64,000 nucleotides of DNA from Thalassoglobus polymorphus (GTDB taxonomy: Bacteria; Planctomycetota; Planctomycetia; Planctomycetales; Planctomycetaceae), in contig NZ_CP036267.1 of NCBI RefSeq assembly GCF_007744255.1, positions 1,843,541-1,907,540 on the forward strand, given 5' to 3'. The notes under the pieces are model-generated. The model was given only the letters and a program-made list of their open reading frames with translations. It did no database searches and was not told where the DNA came from. The number at the start of each line of letters is the position of its first letter. The stretch's first letter is position 1. Both the position numbers and the translations under genes were made by a program. Of the stretch, positions 46,285 through 56,231 are shown one piece after another.

Positions 46285-46713
46285 TTAGGGCGATAATTCA
46301 AGAGGAATAGTGTTCTTTCCTTCCTCAATTGTCGCGGTCAGGTCTGTCGTTGTTTCGCTTTGATATTTTTGGGGAACGTCCTTCAATCCCTTGTTGGCAT
46401 CTGCTTTTGGATTTTCTGAAGGAGGACTGTCTCCCAGTCCAGCAGAGGTCAAATAAACTTTATATTGGCCAACTGGCAAAGGGCCTTCGAAAGTAAATTC
46501 TCCGTCCGACGTGAGATCTGCCGAGCCAGCAGCCCCGATGGTCGCTGATGTTAATGTGATTTTTCCGGGGAAAACAGGTTCCCCATTCAGCTTGACTGAT
46601 CCGGAGACTCTTCCACTGGGAGCCTTGTCACCTCCGCCACCACAACCAGCGATGAGGCACAAGTTTAACAGAACAACGAGAGTGAATCCAAGTTTTCTTG
46701 AGAGGTAAGGCAT
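46285..46713 (-). CDS. planctomycete carboxypeptidase-regulatory-like (transthyretin-like) lipoprotein
   Basis: 142 residues: lipoprotein signal LGFTLVVLLNLCLIAGC, then a Gly-rich spacer and a compact beta domain (VSGSVKLNGEPVFPGKITLT, GEFTFEGPLPVGQYKVYL) ending in LTATIEEGKNTIPLEL. It is a paralogue in type of the lipoprotein at 55442. Both follow a DUF1559 gene. ATG 46713 is preferred; a TTG at 46728 would add five residues and lacks a ribosome site too. The function is unknown; DUF1559 proteins and these lipoproteins are regularly neighbours in planctomycetes. Confidence 0.82.
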   Translation of the reverse strand: MPYLSRKLGFTLVVLLNLCLIAGCGGGGDKAPSGRVSGSVKLNGEPVFPGKITLTSATIGAAGSADLTSDGEFTFEGPLPVGQYKVYLTSAGLGDSPPSENPKADANKGLKDVPQKYQSETTTDLTATIEEGKNTIPLELSP

Positions 46714-46799
46714 TCGATCGGGTTTCAATTAAACTGTTATACTGTTCGAGAAAAATATCAATTTCGGACTTCAGAGAGATCTTTTGAAGTCGATTGTAG

Positions 46800-46900
46800 T
46801 TTCGAATTTGTGTTCGAGGTTGATCTCGTGGCGAGCAGTCTATGAAGTCACGAAGGTGGTCTTCACAGGTACACAAAGAGTTGTGAAAGCTCTGATTGAG
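46800..46900 (+). repeat. MITE-like repeat between DUF1559 and lipoprotein genes
   Basis: TTTCGAATTTGTGTTCGAGG, TGATCTCGTGGCGAGCAGTC, TATGAAGTCACGAAGGTGGT, CTTCACAGGTACACAAAG. Same orientation as the copies at 42868 and 56859. It is followed at once by the hairpin 46896-46930. Confidence 0.7.
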
Positions 46901-46930
46901 GGTGAGTGGCTCGCGGCCGCTCACCCTCAA
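46896..46930 (-). terminator. 11-bp stem-loop after the DUF1559 gene, possible terminator
   Basis: TTGAGGGTGAG (46896-46906) pairs perfectly with CTCACCCTCAA (46920-46930) around a GC-rich 13-nt loop. It lies 32 bp downstream of the minus-strand DUF1559 stop. A T run is missing, so termination may be weak or the structure may only protect the mRNA end. Confidence 0.5.
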
Positions 46931-46961
46931 CAAGCTGTTCGCTCTTCAAGATTCAGCGTTC

Positions 46962-47963
46962 TTAGAACTCGCCGATGACCTGTCCATCTTTTGCACTACC
47001 GAGTGCCCAAAGAGTGTTGATATCGAGGTTTTCAGAGAGAAAACGGACAGAACCGTCACCCATGACGATTTGAACTCCACCGACATGCTCTGAAGTGAGC
47101 GGACCGTTTGAGTTGTAAGTCTGGTCGCCACCTGGAGGAGCAACTTCTGGGTTCGGGCTGTATCGAATTGTGCGAACTCCTGCTCCCCAGCTGTTGATAC
47201 TTGAGTACCCAGCCCAGCCACCATAGTAGTTGGCTCGGTAGTCACGGTTGTTGATCAACCCTGATTGTTCTCCGATGATCATAGTGTTTGAAGTACCATC
47301 TCTGGCATCTCGCATTCTTGCCACGGCACCAATTCGCATGAGTCCGTTATTGCATGCGTAACCACCGTAGATCTCTGTTCCACAGTCCTGATTGAAAGGA
47401 GCCACACCAGAATACGATCCACTGATGCCGACGTAATCCATCGTCATTGCAGTCTCGTTACCAAGTGAAGCGTCAGGGGAAGGTGTTCCGTTGTTCGTGA
47501 CAGGGCTTGTTGAAATGTTGAAGCTGTCGGTTGTTGAAGAAGGACATTTATAAGCGGGGATGAGCTGATTGTTCAGCGCCTGGTTGGCGAGTTGCCATCC
47601 GGCTGAGGTATTGCCGCTCCCTGCAGCATATCCATGTTGTGGCCGTGGAGTTTGAGTTAACTGGTTGTACAACGGAGCTTGATCAAGGTAAGGCAAGATC
47701 GAGGCTCTCCAGTTTGCCCGATAGTACGGAGTTTGTGCACCGATCGGGAAGGTTGAGTACACGTCGTGATAGTTGTGTAGAGCCAGCCCCATTTGCTTCA
47801 AGTTGTTTTTGCACTGAGTGCGGCGAGCTGCTTCCCGTGCCTGCTGAACTGCAGGCAGCAAGAGGGCGACCAAAATCGCGATGATTGCAATGACAACCAA
47901 CAATTCAATCAGTGTGAATCCTTTGGCCGATTTAGTTCGATAACGTTGCATTCTCTCAATCAC
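46962..47963 (-). CDS. DUF1559 protein with prepilin-type N-terminus, copy 1
   Basis: 333 residues. The type IV prepilin cleavage/methylation motif [20 protein letters not shown] begins near residue 14, so the protein is processed by a prepilin peptidase and carried on a pseudopilin-like helix. The DUF1559 body shows [37 protein letters not shown], and the conserved end [20 protein letters not shown] with VIGEF. These proteins are hugely expanded in planctomycetes; their role is unknown. A GTG at 47963 and an ATG at 47951 are both possible starts; neither has a well spaced ribosome site. Confidence 0.9.
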   Translation of the reverse strand: MIERMQRYRTKSAKGFTLIELLVVIAIIAILVALLLPAVQQAREAARRTQCKNNLKQMGLALHNYHDVYSTFPIGAQTPYYRANWRASILPYLDQAPLYNQLTQTPRPQHGYAAGSGNTSAGWQLANQALNNQLIPAYKCPSSTTDSFNISTSPVTNNGTPSPDASLGNETAMTMDYVGISGSYSGVAPFNQDCGTEIYGGYACNNGLMRIGAVARMRDARDGTSNTMIIGEQSGLINNRDYRANYYGGWAGYSSINSWGAGVRTIRYSPNPEVAPPGGDQTYNSNGPLTSEHVGGVQIVMGDGSVRFLSENLDINTLWALGSAKDGQVIGEF

Positions 47964-48780
47964 TTTCGGTGAAATTTGTTTGAAAAGTAAACTTACATGA
48001 ATTTAGTGTTCTGCTTATTTAGCAGGCACTAGCCTAAAAGAATTGCCAGGAGTTTTCGGATATGAATGGTTTTCTTGGCAATTTTGTTAAAGAATCTCTA
48101 AACACCTTCTTTAATATTAAAATGATCGCAAATTAGATGCCATTTGAGAACGTTGATGTTACTGGGGCTTCAGATAAGATCTTGTACCAGCGACGAACGT
48201 CTGAATGCGTGTCGCGTGTTACACCATTCGCATAAGAGGTTGCTTGATTGTTTGTGCGATGGTCTGTTTTACTCGTAACCTAAGTTTGGCGAAATCGGGG
48301 AGTCCCCATCTTCTGATACCGGTGTTACGAGAGTCTCACGGAATGTGAGGATCTGAAGAGATGTTTGTGAAGAATCGACAACAGAATCCTGAGCAAAATT
48401 TATGTCCTTCAGAGTGAATGTCAACCCCCGAAACGATTCAGATGTTACAGAAAAAAGAGATCAGGAATTCGATCCAGTCTCTCGATGCCACAGTCGAAGT
48501 GACTGTCTCTCTCAACATATCCGTTGTCACTAATGTGTTGAGTGCCACTGCATTCCTGTGCTTCTGTATAAACTCCAGAAGGTCTGCGAAGTTGTCAGAG
48601 TTTTTATATTTTCCTGCGTTTTTTTTAGAGTTTTTTTCGTTGGCGAGGCTGCTCCAACAGTTGTTTTGGCTCACTTGCTCCATTGAGGAGACTTTGAAGT
48701 CTTGAAGGTCGCTTTCACTGAAACGCGAGAAAACGCTCTGTTCTGGAACGTGGATTCGCTCGATCGGTCAAGCATTCAAA
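47964..48780. other. gene-free stretch upstream of DUF1559 copy 1
   Basis: 817 bp. An open frame at 48418-48705 (95 codons) has a strongly hydrophobic, Phe/Leu-rich composition from A/T-rich DNA, no ribosome site and no family resemblance, so I do not call it. The end (48665-48740) carries a faint trace of the dispersed repeat family (TTGAAGGTCGCTTTCACTGA). Confidence 0.5.
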
Positions 48781-51321
48781 TCATCGTGAACGGAAGGTCT
48801 TGGAGGTCAGAACTTCTGTCACGAGGGACTGCAGCCCATAGTTTTCAGCTTTCGTACGTTCCAAAATGTCTTCGATTTCGAACTGATCTGTCCGTTCCAT
48901 ATGGCGGCCGGTGGAGTAAGTGAGCAGTTTCTCGATCAGGGTCCGAGTGAAAAGGTCGAGGCGGGTCTTGACCAGAACTTGTTTGAAGCTTTCGAAGTCC
49001 TGATATGTTTCTCCTGAGGGAAATTTTCCTGTCGGGTCGACCTTGGGAGCCGGCTTCTTTCCTTTCGGCTCAGGGTACTTGCTACGCCAGCGACCGATAG
49101 GGTCGAAGGATTCGAGTGCATGGCCGTGTGGATCGATATTCCGATGACAAACGTAGCACGTTTGGTCAGTGCTATGGATTGATAATCTCTCGCGAATCGA
49201 GGTCGCACCACTGACATCCGGTTCGATGGCTGGAACTTCGTCAGGCGGTGGTGGCGGGGGCATCCCCATCAGGTTCCCCAGTACCCAGACACCGCGTGTG
49301 ACTGGAGAGGTCTCCACGCCATTGGCGCTGACGGTCAGAACGCCCGCCATGCCCATCAGGCCGCCACGCTGTTTGTTACCAGCCAGGCTGACTCGCTGAA
49401 AGCCATCAGCCAGGCGGAGTGTCTCTCGTTCGGGGAGCCGGTAGAGATTGGCCAGATTCTTGTCGACAAACGTGTAGTCAGCATCCAGAAAATCAATGAC
49501 TGATCCGTTTTCGTCAAGCAGCGAACGGAAGAACAGACGAGCTTCCTGCTTCATCGATTCGGGCAAATTCTGGGCGTAGTACTCCCAGGCAGATTTTCGA
49601 GGGGGTGGGAGATCACCAATGTTTCGCAGGTTGAGCCAGCTATCAAGAAAGCCGTTAACGAATTCATCGGAACGCGGATCGTTAAGCAGGCGAAGAACCT
49701 GTTTTTTTAATTCATCCGTGTCCGTCAAACGACCAGATTCGGCAACAGCGAAAAGCTCGTCGTCGGGTGGTGCTGACCAAAGGGCGTAAGAAAGTCGGGA
49801 GGCAAGGTCATACGATTGCAACTCGCTTTGGTCTTCAGGAGTGATCTCGCTGAGATAAAGAAAGGATGGCGAGCAAAGCATCATCTTCACTGTGTCGAGT
49901 GCCGCTTGACGTGGTGTCGCTTGGTCAGCCAAGCGTTTGTTGTACAGAGTTTCAATGCGTTGTTGATCGCGTTCATTCAGCGGACGCCGGTAAGCTCGTT
50001 TTGCAAAGGCATACAGTTGCTCGATCGCACGGTCTTCCTGAAACCCCTTTTTTCCAAACACGGCAAGTTCTTCTTTTCCGCCGCCTGGTTCCTCAATTGG
50101 TCCGTGGACTTTTATCTCTCCGATCTTAATATGTGGCAGTGCTCCTTCCCGAAGAAGTGAGGTCCGGCTGACTCCCACTTTGGGATTCTTGAATTCATCC
50201 TTGTAGCGTTTGTTGGTTGTAATCACAGAAGCCCGTGACTCATATGGGCCGTTCGGAAAGATGAAACGAGGCGTCTGTCCTGCTTCAAGCCAGACACGAA
50301 AACTCAACCATTCCGGTTGGTCATCCGGGACAACGGCACTTGCCAAGATCGGCTCGATGGCTTGCGGGTAGTGAATGTGCCCTTTTGTCGCGTCGCCCGG
50401 AACGATTGCCAGCTGAAAAGGCTCTGAAAAATCGATTCGGAAAATCTTCGGATCGTAGTGTGTGTCACGATGCATGGCTTGAACGTTGACTTCGATGTCA
50501 TAGAGTCCAGAGACAGGAACTCCCTCTAGAAAGTCCTCGATGTGTCCATATCCGCCTTGCCGCGTATCTGTGTTAGGCTGCTCGTAGAGGCAAAGATATT
50601 CATATTTGAAGACTGTCCTGTGTGGGCCGGACAGTTCTTCATATTGTCGAAAATTGTCAGTGAAGTGCCACGATTTTGGTTTCATGGCAGGTTTTCCGAG
50701 ACGTGTTTCGACCAGTCGATTGGCTGCTGCAAAGTACTGGTCGAGCAAAAAACCTGAGGTCACCAGAGACTTGCCGATGTTGTCCATCTGTTGGCTGGTC
50801 TCTTCTTTTGGGAAGTCCGCCGTTAACCCGAGTGTGTCGACTCGACGATCGAAGAGAGTCGCCAGGGTGTTGACATATTCGCGATTAGAAAGCCGGCGCA
50901 TGACTGTGCGTCCCCCCGAGCTTTCGAATTGAGTACGAGCATCTTGGACGCTGCCTCGCAAAGCGTTGATCACAGTCAGACGCTGTTTGTCAGTTGGCTG
51001 ATCTTCGTCGATAGGTGGCATATTCCGGAGCGTCAGCTGATCAATGATTTCATTGGCTGTGATCAGGTGCTGCTCGGATTTGATCGGTAGCGAGAACGTT
51101 TCGAATTCTCGCTCTCCATCGGCAGTGGTGGCGTCATGACACTGGGTACAATATTGCCCAAGAAATTTGGCAACGACCGTACCATGCTCTGAATCCGCAC
51201 CACTCTGCTGAGAGCTCGCTTCCGCACCATAAGTCGATGACGACGCTGCAATGCAGAAGGCGAGAATCCAGCAGGAACGAAATGTTCCGTGACAATCAGA
51301 CACAAGGGAAGGCATGCTCAT
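48781..51321 (-). CDS. DUF1592/DUF1588/DUF1585 multi-domain cytochrome-like protein (PSCyt family)
   Basis: 846 residues with an export signal (CWILAFCIAASSSTYGAEA). An N-terminal planctomycete cytochrome motif (QYCTQCHD) is followed by DUF1587 (MRRLSNREYVNTLATLF), DUF1595/DUF1592 in the middle (AYRRPLNERDQQRIETLY, DLASRLSYALWSAPPDDELF), DUF1588 (NKQRGGLMGMAGVLTVSANG, CYVCHRNIDPHGHALESFDP) and DUF1585 at the end (FTRTLIEKLLTYSTGRHMER). Two C-x-x-C-H sites allow two c-type hemes. It is the standard partner of the DUF1552 gene, whose stop is 2 bp upstream. The biochemical role is unproven. Confidence 0.92.
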   Translation of the reverse strand: MSMPSLVSDCHGTFRSCWILAFCIAASSSTYGAEASSQQSGADSEHGTVVAKFLGQYCTQCHDATTADGEREFETFSLPIKSEQHLITANEIIDQLTLRNMPPIDEDQPTDKQRLTVINALRGSVQDARTQFESSGGRTVMRRLSNREYVNTLATLFDRRVDTLGLTADFPKEETSQQMDNIGKSLVTSGFLLDQYFAAANRLVETRLGKPAMKPKSWHFTDNFRQYEELSGPHRTVFKYEYLCLYEQPNTDTRQGGYGHIEDFLEGVPVSGLYDIEVNVQAMHRDTHYDPKIFRIDFSEPFQLAIVPGDATKGHIHYPQAIEPILASAVVPDDQPEWLSFRVWLEAGQTPRFIFPNGPYESRASVITTNKRYKDEFKNPKVGVSRTSLLREGALPHIKIGEIKVHGPIEEPGGGKEELAVFGKKGFQEDRAIEQLYAFAKRAYRRPLNERDQQRIETLYNKRLADQATPRQAALDTVKMMLCSPSFLYLSEITPEDQSELQSYDLASRLSYALWSAPPDDELFAVAESGRLTDTDELKKQVLRLLNDPRSDEFVNGFLDSWLNLRNIGDLPPPRKSAWEYYAQNLPESMKQEARLFFRSLLDENGSVIDFLDADYTFVDKNLANLYRLPERETLRLADGFQRVSLAGNKQRGGLMGMAGVLTVSANGVETSPVTRGVWVLGNLMGMPPPPPPDEVPAIEPDVSGATSIRERLSIHSTDQTCYVCHRNIDPHGHALESFDPIGRWRSKYPEPKGKKPAPKVDPTGKFPSGETYQDFESFKQVLVKTRLDLFTRTLIEKLLTYSTGRHMERTDQFEIEDILERTKAENYGLQSLVTEVLTSKTFRSR

Positions 51322-51323
51322 GT

Positions 51324-52607
51324 TTACGAGTACGTTCCAGTACTAGTCCCGAACGATTCCTTCTGGACGCCCATTCGCTGAGCGATATCAAGGAAGAGGT
51401 TGCACAGCGGAACCTTTCCAGGTCCGCTGGATGGAGTCTGCTTGAATTCTCCCTTTCCATAGCCACCGCCGGCCAGGACAATCGGCAGGTCAGTATTGGT
51501 ATGAGAGTTCGCACTACCGATACCGCTCCCGAAGAGTACTGTTGTCGAGTCAAGCAGCGTCTGTTCGCCATCTTGCATTCCGGCAAGACGGGTCAAGAAT
51601 TTCCCGTAATGCTCCAGTTGATATTTTTCGAGAGTCACTAAGTGTGCGACAGTTTCTTCATCGTTGCCATGATGTGATAGGCCGTGATAGGACTTCTCGA
51701 TCCCAAGATGCTGTGGCAAAAAGCTGCCACCGATTTCCAGCGTTGCGATTCGTGTCGAGTCTGTCTGTAACGCGAGTGCGATCAACTCATACAGCATCGG
51801 AAGATCTTCGACCGTATTGAGATTGGCTGGCTGGTCAAAAGGTCGCTGCGGTTTGGGTTGATCAGCCCAGCGTTTGCGGAGTTCCAGTCGTTTTTCAACA
51901 TCGCGGATCGAGCTGAAATACTCGTCGAGCTTCGCTTTGTCTTCGTAGTTGACTCGTTTCGAAAGTGATCCCGCTTCCTCGCGAATTGAATCGAGAATAG
52001 AAGTCTGCAAAGCGTTCGCCTTCACCTTTTGCTCGTGGCGGCTTTCCGAATCGGTGACAAAGAGCTTTTGAAACAGCTCTGCCGGGCCAGTGATCGGTGG
52101 GACGCGAACGCCAGATTTGGTCCAGGAGAGCTGACACCCACCATGGATGCCACCTTCTGATCCAACCGTAAGTGATGGAAATCGAGTTTGATCCCCGACT
52201 TCATCAGCAAGGAACTGGTCGATGGTAACATTGCCATCCGATCGGTTCTTGGACTCGTGATGCAGCAAACCCGAGAGAAACGTGTGGACTGCGAAGTGAC
52301 CACCGCGAAGCCCGTGATCAAGTCCGCGATAAACTGTGATCTGCTCACGGTTCGCAGCCAGTGGCTCGAGCAGCGGCGTCTCTTCAAAACCTTTTCCCTT
52401 CGTTTTTGGGAAGAAATGCTTCTGTTGAAACCCCAGCAAGTTCCCAATGGCAACAAATCGGCGGGCTCCAACGCCTGCACCGCGCGACTCCGCAACAGCT
52501 GGTGTCCCGCTAATCGATCCAGCCATCAAAGATGGCAGGCCAGGCAAAGCGAGAGATCCTGCAACGGATCGGATGAAAAAACGGCGACGATCGATGGTTT
52601 TGTTCAT
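51324..52607 (-). CDS. DUF1552 domain protein, Tat-exported
   Basis: 427 residues. The twin-arginine signal is DRRRFFIRSVAGSLALPGLP. Family stretches: RFVAIGNLLGFQQKHFFPKT, RGGHFAVHTFLSGL, RFPSLTVGSEGG, LDEYFSSIRDVEKRLELRKR, YHGLSHHGNDEETVAHLVTL, FGSGIGSANSHTNTDLPIVL. DUF1552 proteins share the alkaline-phosphatase-like layout of DUF1501. The two-gene unit with DUF1592 is one of the most repeated gene pairs in planctomycete genomes. It is first in the unit, 2 bp before the partner. Confidence 0.92.
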   Translation of the reverse strand: MNKTIDRRRFFIRSVAGSLALPGLPSLMAGSISGTPAVAESRGAGVGARRFVAIGNLLGFQQKHFFPKTKGKGFEETPLLEPLAANREQITVYRGLDHGLRGGHFAVHTFLSGLLHHESKNRSDGNVTIDQFLADEVGDQTRFPSLTVGSEGGIHGGCQLSWTKSGVRVPPITGPAELFQKLFVTDSESRHEQKVKANALQTSILDSIREEAGSLSKRVNYEDKAKLDEYFSSIRDVEKRLELRKRWADQPKPQRPFDQPANLNTVEDLPMLYELIALALQTDSTRIATLEIGGSFLPQHLGIEKSYHGLSHHGNDEETVAHLVTLEKYQLEHYGKFLTRLAGMQDGEQTLLDSTTVLFGSGIGSANSHTNTDLPIVLAGGGYGKGEFKQTPSSGPGKVPLCNLFLDIAQRMGVQKESFGTSTGTYS

Positions 52608-53918
52608 GCTGGCAGCCTATTGAAATAAAGGAAAACCCACAATTCGCAAAAAAATCCTCCATGCCTCAAAAAATCAAAATGGCTGAGGAGGTTTCAAACG
52701 ACCGCTCTTGGATTTATCAACAAACAGCGGGTCGCGGGGGGATTCGGGTGAGGGAGTCTGGAGGGTTCTTGAAGCGTTGAAGTCACAGTGTTCAGGAGCA
52801 GGAGGAAGAAATCTACGAGGACAGTTTTCACCATGTCTGAGTCAATCGCTTCAATCAAGTCTGAATTCTAACTGAAAACAGAACGCAATTAAATAGATAG
52901 ATGTGAAAAGGGAGCAGATATGTGTATCTGTTGATTGATGGGCGTGCGGTGCCGTTTATGCAGGTCTGTGGGTATGCGGGCGGGGATGGAGGGCGTTGCC
53001 TGGGAATGCCGTAGAGTTCGGAAAGGGTGTGAAAGAGATCTCTTTCGCGCCATGAAGTTCACCCCGTTCAGCGTCGGAGTCAAAGTCGGAACCAGAACCA
53101 GAACCAGAGCCAGAGCTCATTGGTGGAGGTGATGTTAAGTTCATCGTCGAAATCGTCATCATCTCTTTGGTAGTGGCTCTGGGAAAATTGAAATCAAGCT
53201 TCTCTCCAGCCAGACTCATCGATCTTCTTTGTTGCGTGTTGGCCTGTGCAGTCTAAGTACTGGCTGCACTAACTATCTGAATAGCACGAATTTCTAGATT
53301 TGGTGTATTCTTATCTTTACGCATAAGCTTCGGCTGTTTCGTGTGCGCGTAGCAGTTGCGAGTTGCATTCACGGTTGCGGATTCGTTGATGTGACGGGTG
53401 GTCTAGTTCATAACCAGCTGAGGCAGGCAGCCTATCCAAAATCTATGCAGCCGTTTCGGGGCGTTTCGATTAGATTTCATGGAATACTGAAGGCAGTTCA
53501 ATTGCATTTGAGGCTTAGTCAATTTGTGAACCCTACTTGACTTTCTTGGGTAAGAGGGCTTTAATTATACGTCGTCAAAATGACAATTTGGTCTCATTTT
53601 GATCTGTCGTTTTTCGAACTACGGATGAACCTTTCTGTAGTTTTTGTTAGTCCCTACCCTTGTTCAGTGCATCACAAGCATCCTCGCAAATTTCCATCCT
53701 CAAGATTGTTGTCTCACCGTGTCATTGTCGTGTTGAGCAACGCCTCGCCAGGTTTTTATAGAATTTAGTTTCAATTCATTCTAATAGATATTCTTCGCGA
53801 TTCTGTGCGGAATTCGGCGACCTGTTTGGGTTGTTTGCGAGTCAAATGTGTTCCTCGGGTGTTGTGCTCATCAGTGGAGTGGCTGCAAATTTATTTCATA
53901 TTTGAAGAAAGAGCCCCT
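52608..53918. other. long gene-poor stretch with a hexanucleotide repeat
   Basis: 1311 bp upstream of two diverging genes. Minus-strand frame 52956-53219 (87 codons) contains a Gly-Ser run that comes from the hexamer repeat, and MSLAGEKLDFNFPRATTKEM; it has no recognised family and I leave it uncalled. A/T-rich DNA at 53560-53900 probably holds the promoter of the DUF1559 gene at 53919. Confidence 0.45.
53090..53113. repeat. hexanucleotide microsatellite
   Basis: Three copies of AACCAG and one AGCCAG in tandem. On the minus strand it reads as Ser-Gly pairs. Confidence 0.8.
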
Positions 53919-54941
53919 ATGACCCAGACCTCCACAATTTCTGAACCGAAACCTCGCCGCATGCCAGGTTTTACCTTGATCGAATTGCTTGTCGTGATCG
54001 CAATCATTGCGATTCTTGTTGCCCTGCTCTTGCCAGCAGTTCAACAGGCCCGAGAAGCAGCTCGGCGGTCGCAATGTAAAAACAATTTGAAGCAACTCGG
54101 CATCGCGATGCACAACTATTTGGACACACATAGTGTGTTTCCCTACGGGCATCAGCAGGAGTTGTATGCTGGGCAAACGAAACGACGGGACTCTTGGTTC
54201 CAGAGAATTCTTCCTTTCGTCGATCAAGCGCCTCGGTACAACCTCTACGAAAATTATCACACGGTCGATCCATACAAGGCAGAGTATATTCACCGCATTA
54301 CTGACCAGGACATCGTAGGCCCAGTTCCAAGTGCATCGTGTCCATCCGATCCGGAAAGTCCAGGACGAGGCGGGAACGGAGGCACTGTGGCTTTCCAGAG
54401 TAGCTATGCTGTTTCTGCCGGAGCCGGTCAGACGATCTCGGTCGACCCGACGACTCAGAACATTACTGTCACAAACATGAATGTGGCTAACACCACTCAG
54501 TCGACCGGTTTGTTCTATCTGAATTCCAAAACGGGAATTAACACTTGTCGTGATGGAAGTTCCAATACCCTTCTCTTCAGTGAAGGGATCGTTAGAGATA
54601 GCTCTAAAGGAGGCTGGGGAGAACTTGGCGGACACTGGGGTGGAGCTCCTCACGGAGCGTTTGGGTTCTCTGTCGCGGAAACTCCGAATACCACCGTGCC
54701 AGATCGCGTCTACAGCTGTAAGCAAACTTCGGTGGCTGGTGCTCCAAACCTTGCCCCTTGCGAAAACGGTAACGCTGATGGTTTGTCAGGACGCTGGAAC
54801 TTCGCACGGAGTTATCACACCGGAGGCGTCCAGGTCACTCTCGCAGACGGTTCAGTACGATTCATTTCCGAGAACCTCGACCGGCAGACCTGGTTGAAGC
54901 TGGGTATGCCTCAAGATGGTCAAGTCATCGGTGAGTTCTAG
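53919..54941 (+). CDS. DUF1559 protein with prepilin-type N-terminus, copy 2
   Basis: 340 residues from ATG 53919, which has GAAGAAAGAG in front; an upstream extension to 53805 is open but lacks a ribosome site. Prepilin motif [20 protein letters not shown] near residue 17. The DUF1559 body shows [14 protein letters not shown] and the conserved ending [20 protein letters not shown] with VIGEF. It is closely related in its ends to copy 1 at 46962 but divergent in the middle. Followed 500 bp later by a small lipoprotein, the same order as around copy 1. Confidence 0.9.
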   Translation: MTQTSTISEPKPRRMPGFTLIELLVVIAIIAILVALLLPAVQQAREAARRSQCKNNLKQLGIAMHNYLDTHSVFPYGHQQELYAGQTKRRDSWFQRILPFVDQAPRYNLYENYHTVDPYKAEYIHRITDQDIVGPVPSASCPSDPESPGRGGNGGTVAFQSSYAVSAGAGQTISVDPTTQNITVTNMNVANTTQSTGLFYLNSKTGINTCRDGSSNTLLFSEGIVRDSSKGGWGELGGHWGGAPHGAFGFSVAETPNTTVPDRVYSCKQTSVAGAPNLAPCENGNADGLSGRWNFARSYHTGGVQVTLADGSVRFISENLDRQTWLKLGMPQDGQVIGEF

Positions 54942-55441
54942 AGCATTTTCAAAGATTGTTGTGCCCATGAAGTTCACCTTCATGACTGCATAAACAGCTC
55001 ACCAGGAGCAGATCGTAAAAGGCTGAAGTTGGATTTGCTCTGGAGCTTCTTTGAAATAGACGTTTACGTTTTGTGTCATGGTGTGCAGTTTCTTCTTGAA
55101 TGAAAGAAATGCTTCGCAGGCACTCATTCAAGGCATACTGGAAGGCGAACGTGTTCTTCCGTGCCGTTCATTGTTGACAAAGGGGCCGATCTTTTTGACC
55201 GAGATCGGCTCTTTTTTTGTTTCGGGATTCAGGCGTTCAAGTTTTTGCAGAGCAACCTTCGGGGATTTCGGCTGATCGCGCGATTGGCCTGCTCCTGTTT
55301 TTGCGGCCCAAAGGATCGACCGAATTAGAACCAGTCCGAAAACCTCTGGGATCGCTGCTTTCCTCGACGGTCAGAGAGAGCAATTTCAAGGATCAGGTTC
55401 AGTTCTCATCATTTTTCAATCATTACATCTGGAAGTTCAAA
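54942..55441. other. spacer between DUF1559 copy 2 and lipoprotein
   Basis: 500 bp without a gene. The first 40 bp (TCTAGAGCATTTTCAAAG) carry the end motif of the dispersed repeat family in worn form. An intrinsic terminator is at 55184-55218. The frame of the next gene is open back to 55217, but its signal peptide starts at 55442. Confidence 0.5.
55184..55218 (+). terminator. rho-independent terminator
   Basis: GCCGATC (55185-55191) pairs with GATCGGC (55203-55209) and is followed by TCTTTTTTT. It separates the DUF1559 gene from the lipoprotein gene, so the latter should have its own promoter. Confidence 0.8.
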
Positions 55442-55879
55442 ATGCGTATCAACATTTGTCGTTTGTCAAAGTCCTGGAATCTGCTCGCATGTGGATTGGT
55501 TTTGGCCTCTTTAACTCTCGCTGGATGTGGAGGAGGAGAGACTGGTCCCAAGATGCATACCGTAAATGGTACGGTTACGTTCGACGGAACCCCTGTTGAA
55601 AAGGGGCGGATTCAGTTCCGTTCGATTGATGGTGGAAAAGCTTATTCATCTGAAATCGTTGAAGGCAAATATTCTTTAGAAGCTGAGGCTGGTGAAGTAA
55701 AAGTCGAGATTGTTGCCTCAAGAAATATTCCGGGGAAATTCGACAATTCCAACCCAGATGAAGAACCACAACCCATTGGTGAAATGTACATCCCAGCGAA
55801 GTACAACACGAAATCAGAGTTGACCGCAACAATCAAAGAAAGTGGTGATAACTCAATCCCATTCGATTTGAAGTCGTAA
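55442..55879 (+). CDS. planctomycete carboxypeptidase-regulatory-like lipoprotein, second copy
   Basis: 145 residues. The lipoprotein signal peptide WNLLACGLVLASLTLAGC is followed by a Gly-rich spacer and a transthyretin-like beta domain (HTVNGTVTFDGTPVEKGRIQ, VEGKYSLEAEAGEVKVEIVA) ending in TATIKESGDNSIPFDL. It shares the layout and the closing motif (TATI, then IP followed by L) with the protein at 46285. The start at 55442 is chosen by the signal peptide. Confidence 0.83.
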   Translation: MRINICRLSKSWNLLACGLVLASLTLAGCGGGETGPKMHTVNGTVTFDGTPVEKGRIQFRSIDGGKAYSSEIVEGKYSLEAEAGEVKVEIVASRNIPGKFDNSNPDEEPQPIGEMYIPAKYNTKSELTATIKESGDNSIPFDLKS

Positions 55880-55931
55880 TTGAGCAGTCAATTGATGGGG
55901 GCACACCAGCCCGTTGAAATTTGTAGAGACC

Positions 55932-55971
55932 GTGGATTGTGCTTTCGCGCGAAAGCACAATCCACTTTTTT
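55932..55971 (+). terminator. strong intrinsic terminator (34-bp perfect palindrome plus T run)
   Basis: The arms GTGGATTGTGCTTTCGC (55932-55948) and GCGAAAGCACAATCCAC (55949-55965) are perfectly complementary with no spacer, followed by six T. It lies 52 bp after the lipoprotein stop. Arms of 17 bp are unusually long. Confidence 0.9.
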
Positions 55972-56231
55972 ATGTCTGCTCTGCTTCTTGGCGACCAGCA
56001 TTGTGAACAGCGATTTTTCTAGGAAATTGCGTTCTGCACGGGCATGGCAATCATTCTACGCGAGCATGGCAAGAATTGAGGAAACTCTGACAGCCGAGCT
56101 CGCTTTCATTGATGCTGGGGCACATTGATCTTCCCCAGGATTGTGGGCTTGCACCAGAGTTGTGAGCATGCAAATGTCACGGAAGCAATTGTCGCAGAAT
56201 CAAGTGTCACAGAAACTGCGTCGGTTGGCGA

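Noticed and set aside
48418-48705. 95-codon hydrophobic frame upstream of DUF1559 copy 1
   Set aside because: A/T-rich region, no ribosome site, no recognisable family and a similar frame on the other strand.
52956-53219. 87-codon minus-strand frame with a Ser-Gly run
   Set aside because: The Ser-Gly part comes from a hexanucleotide repeat; the rest has no family resemblance and no ribosome site. Kept only as a note.
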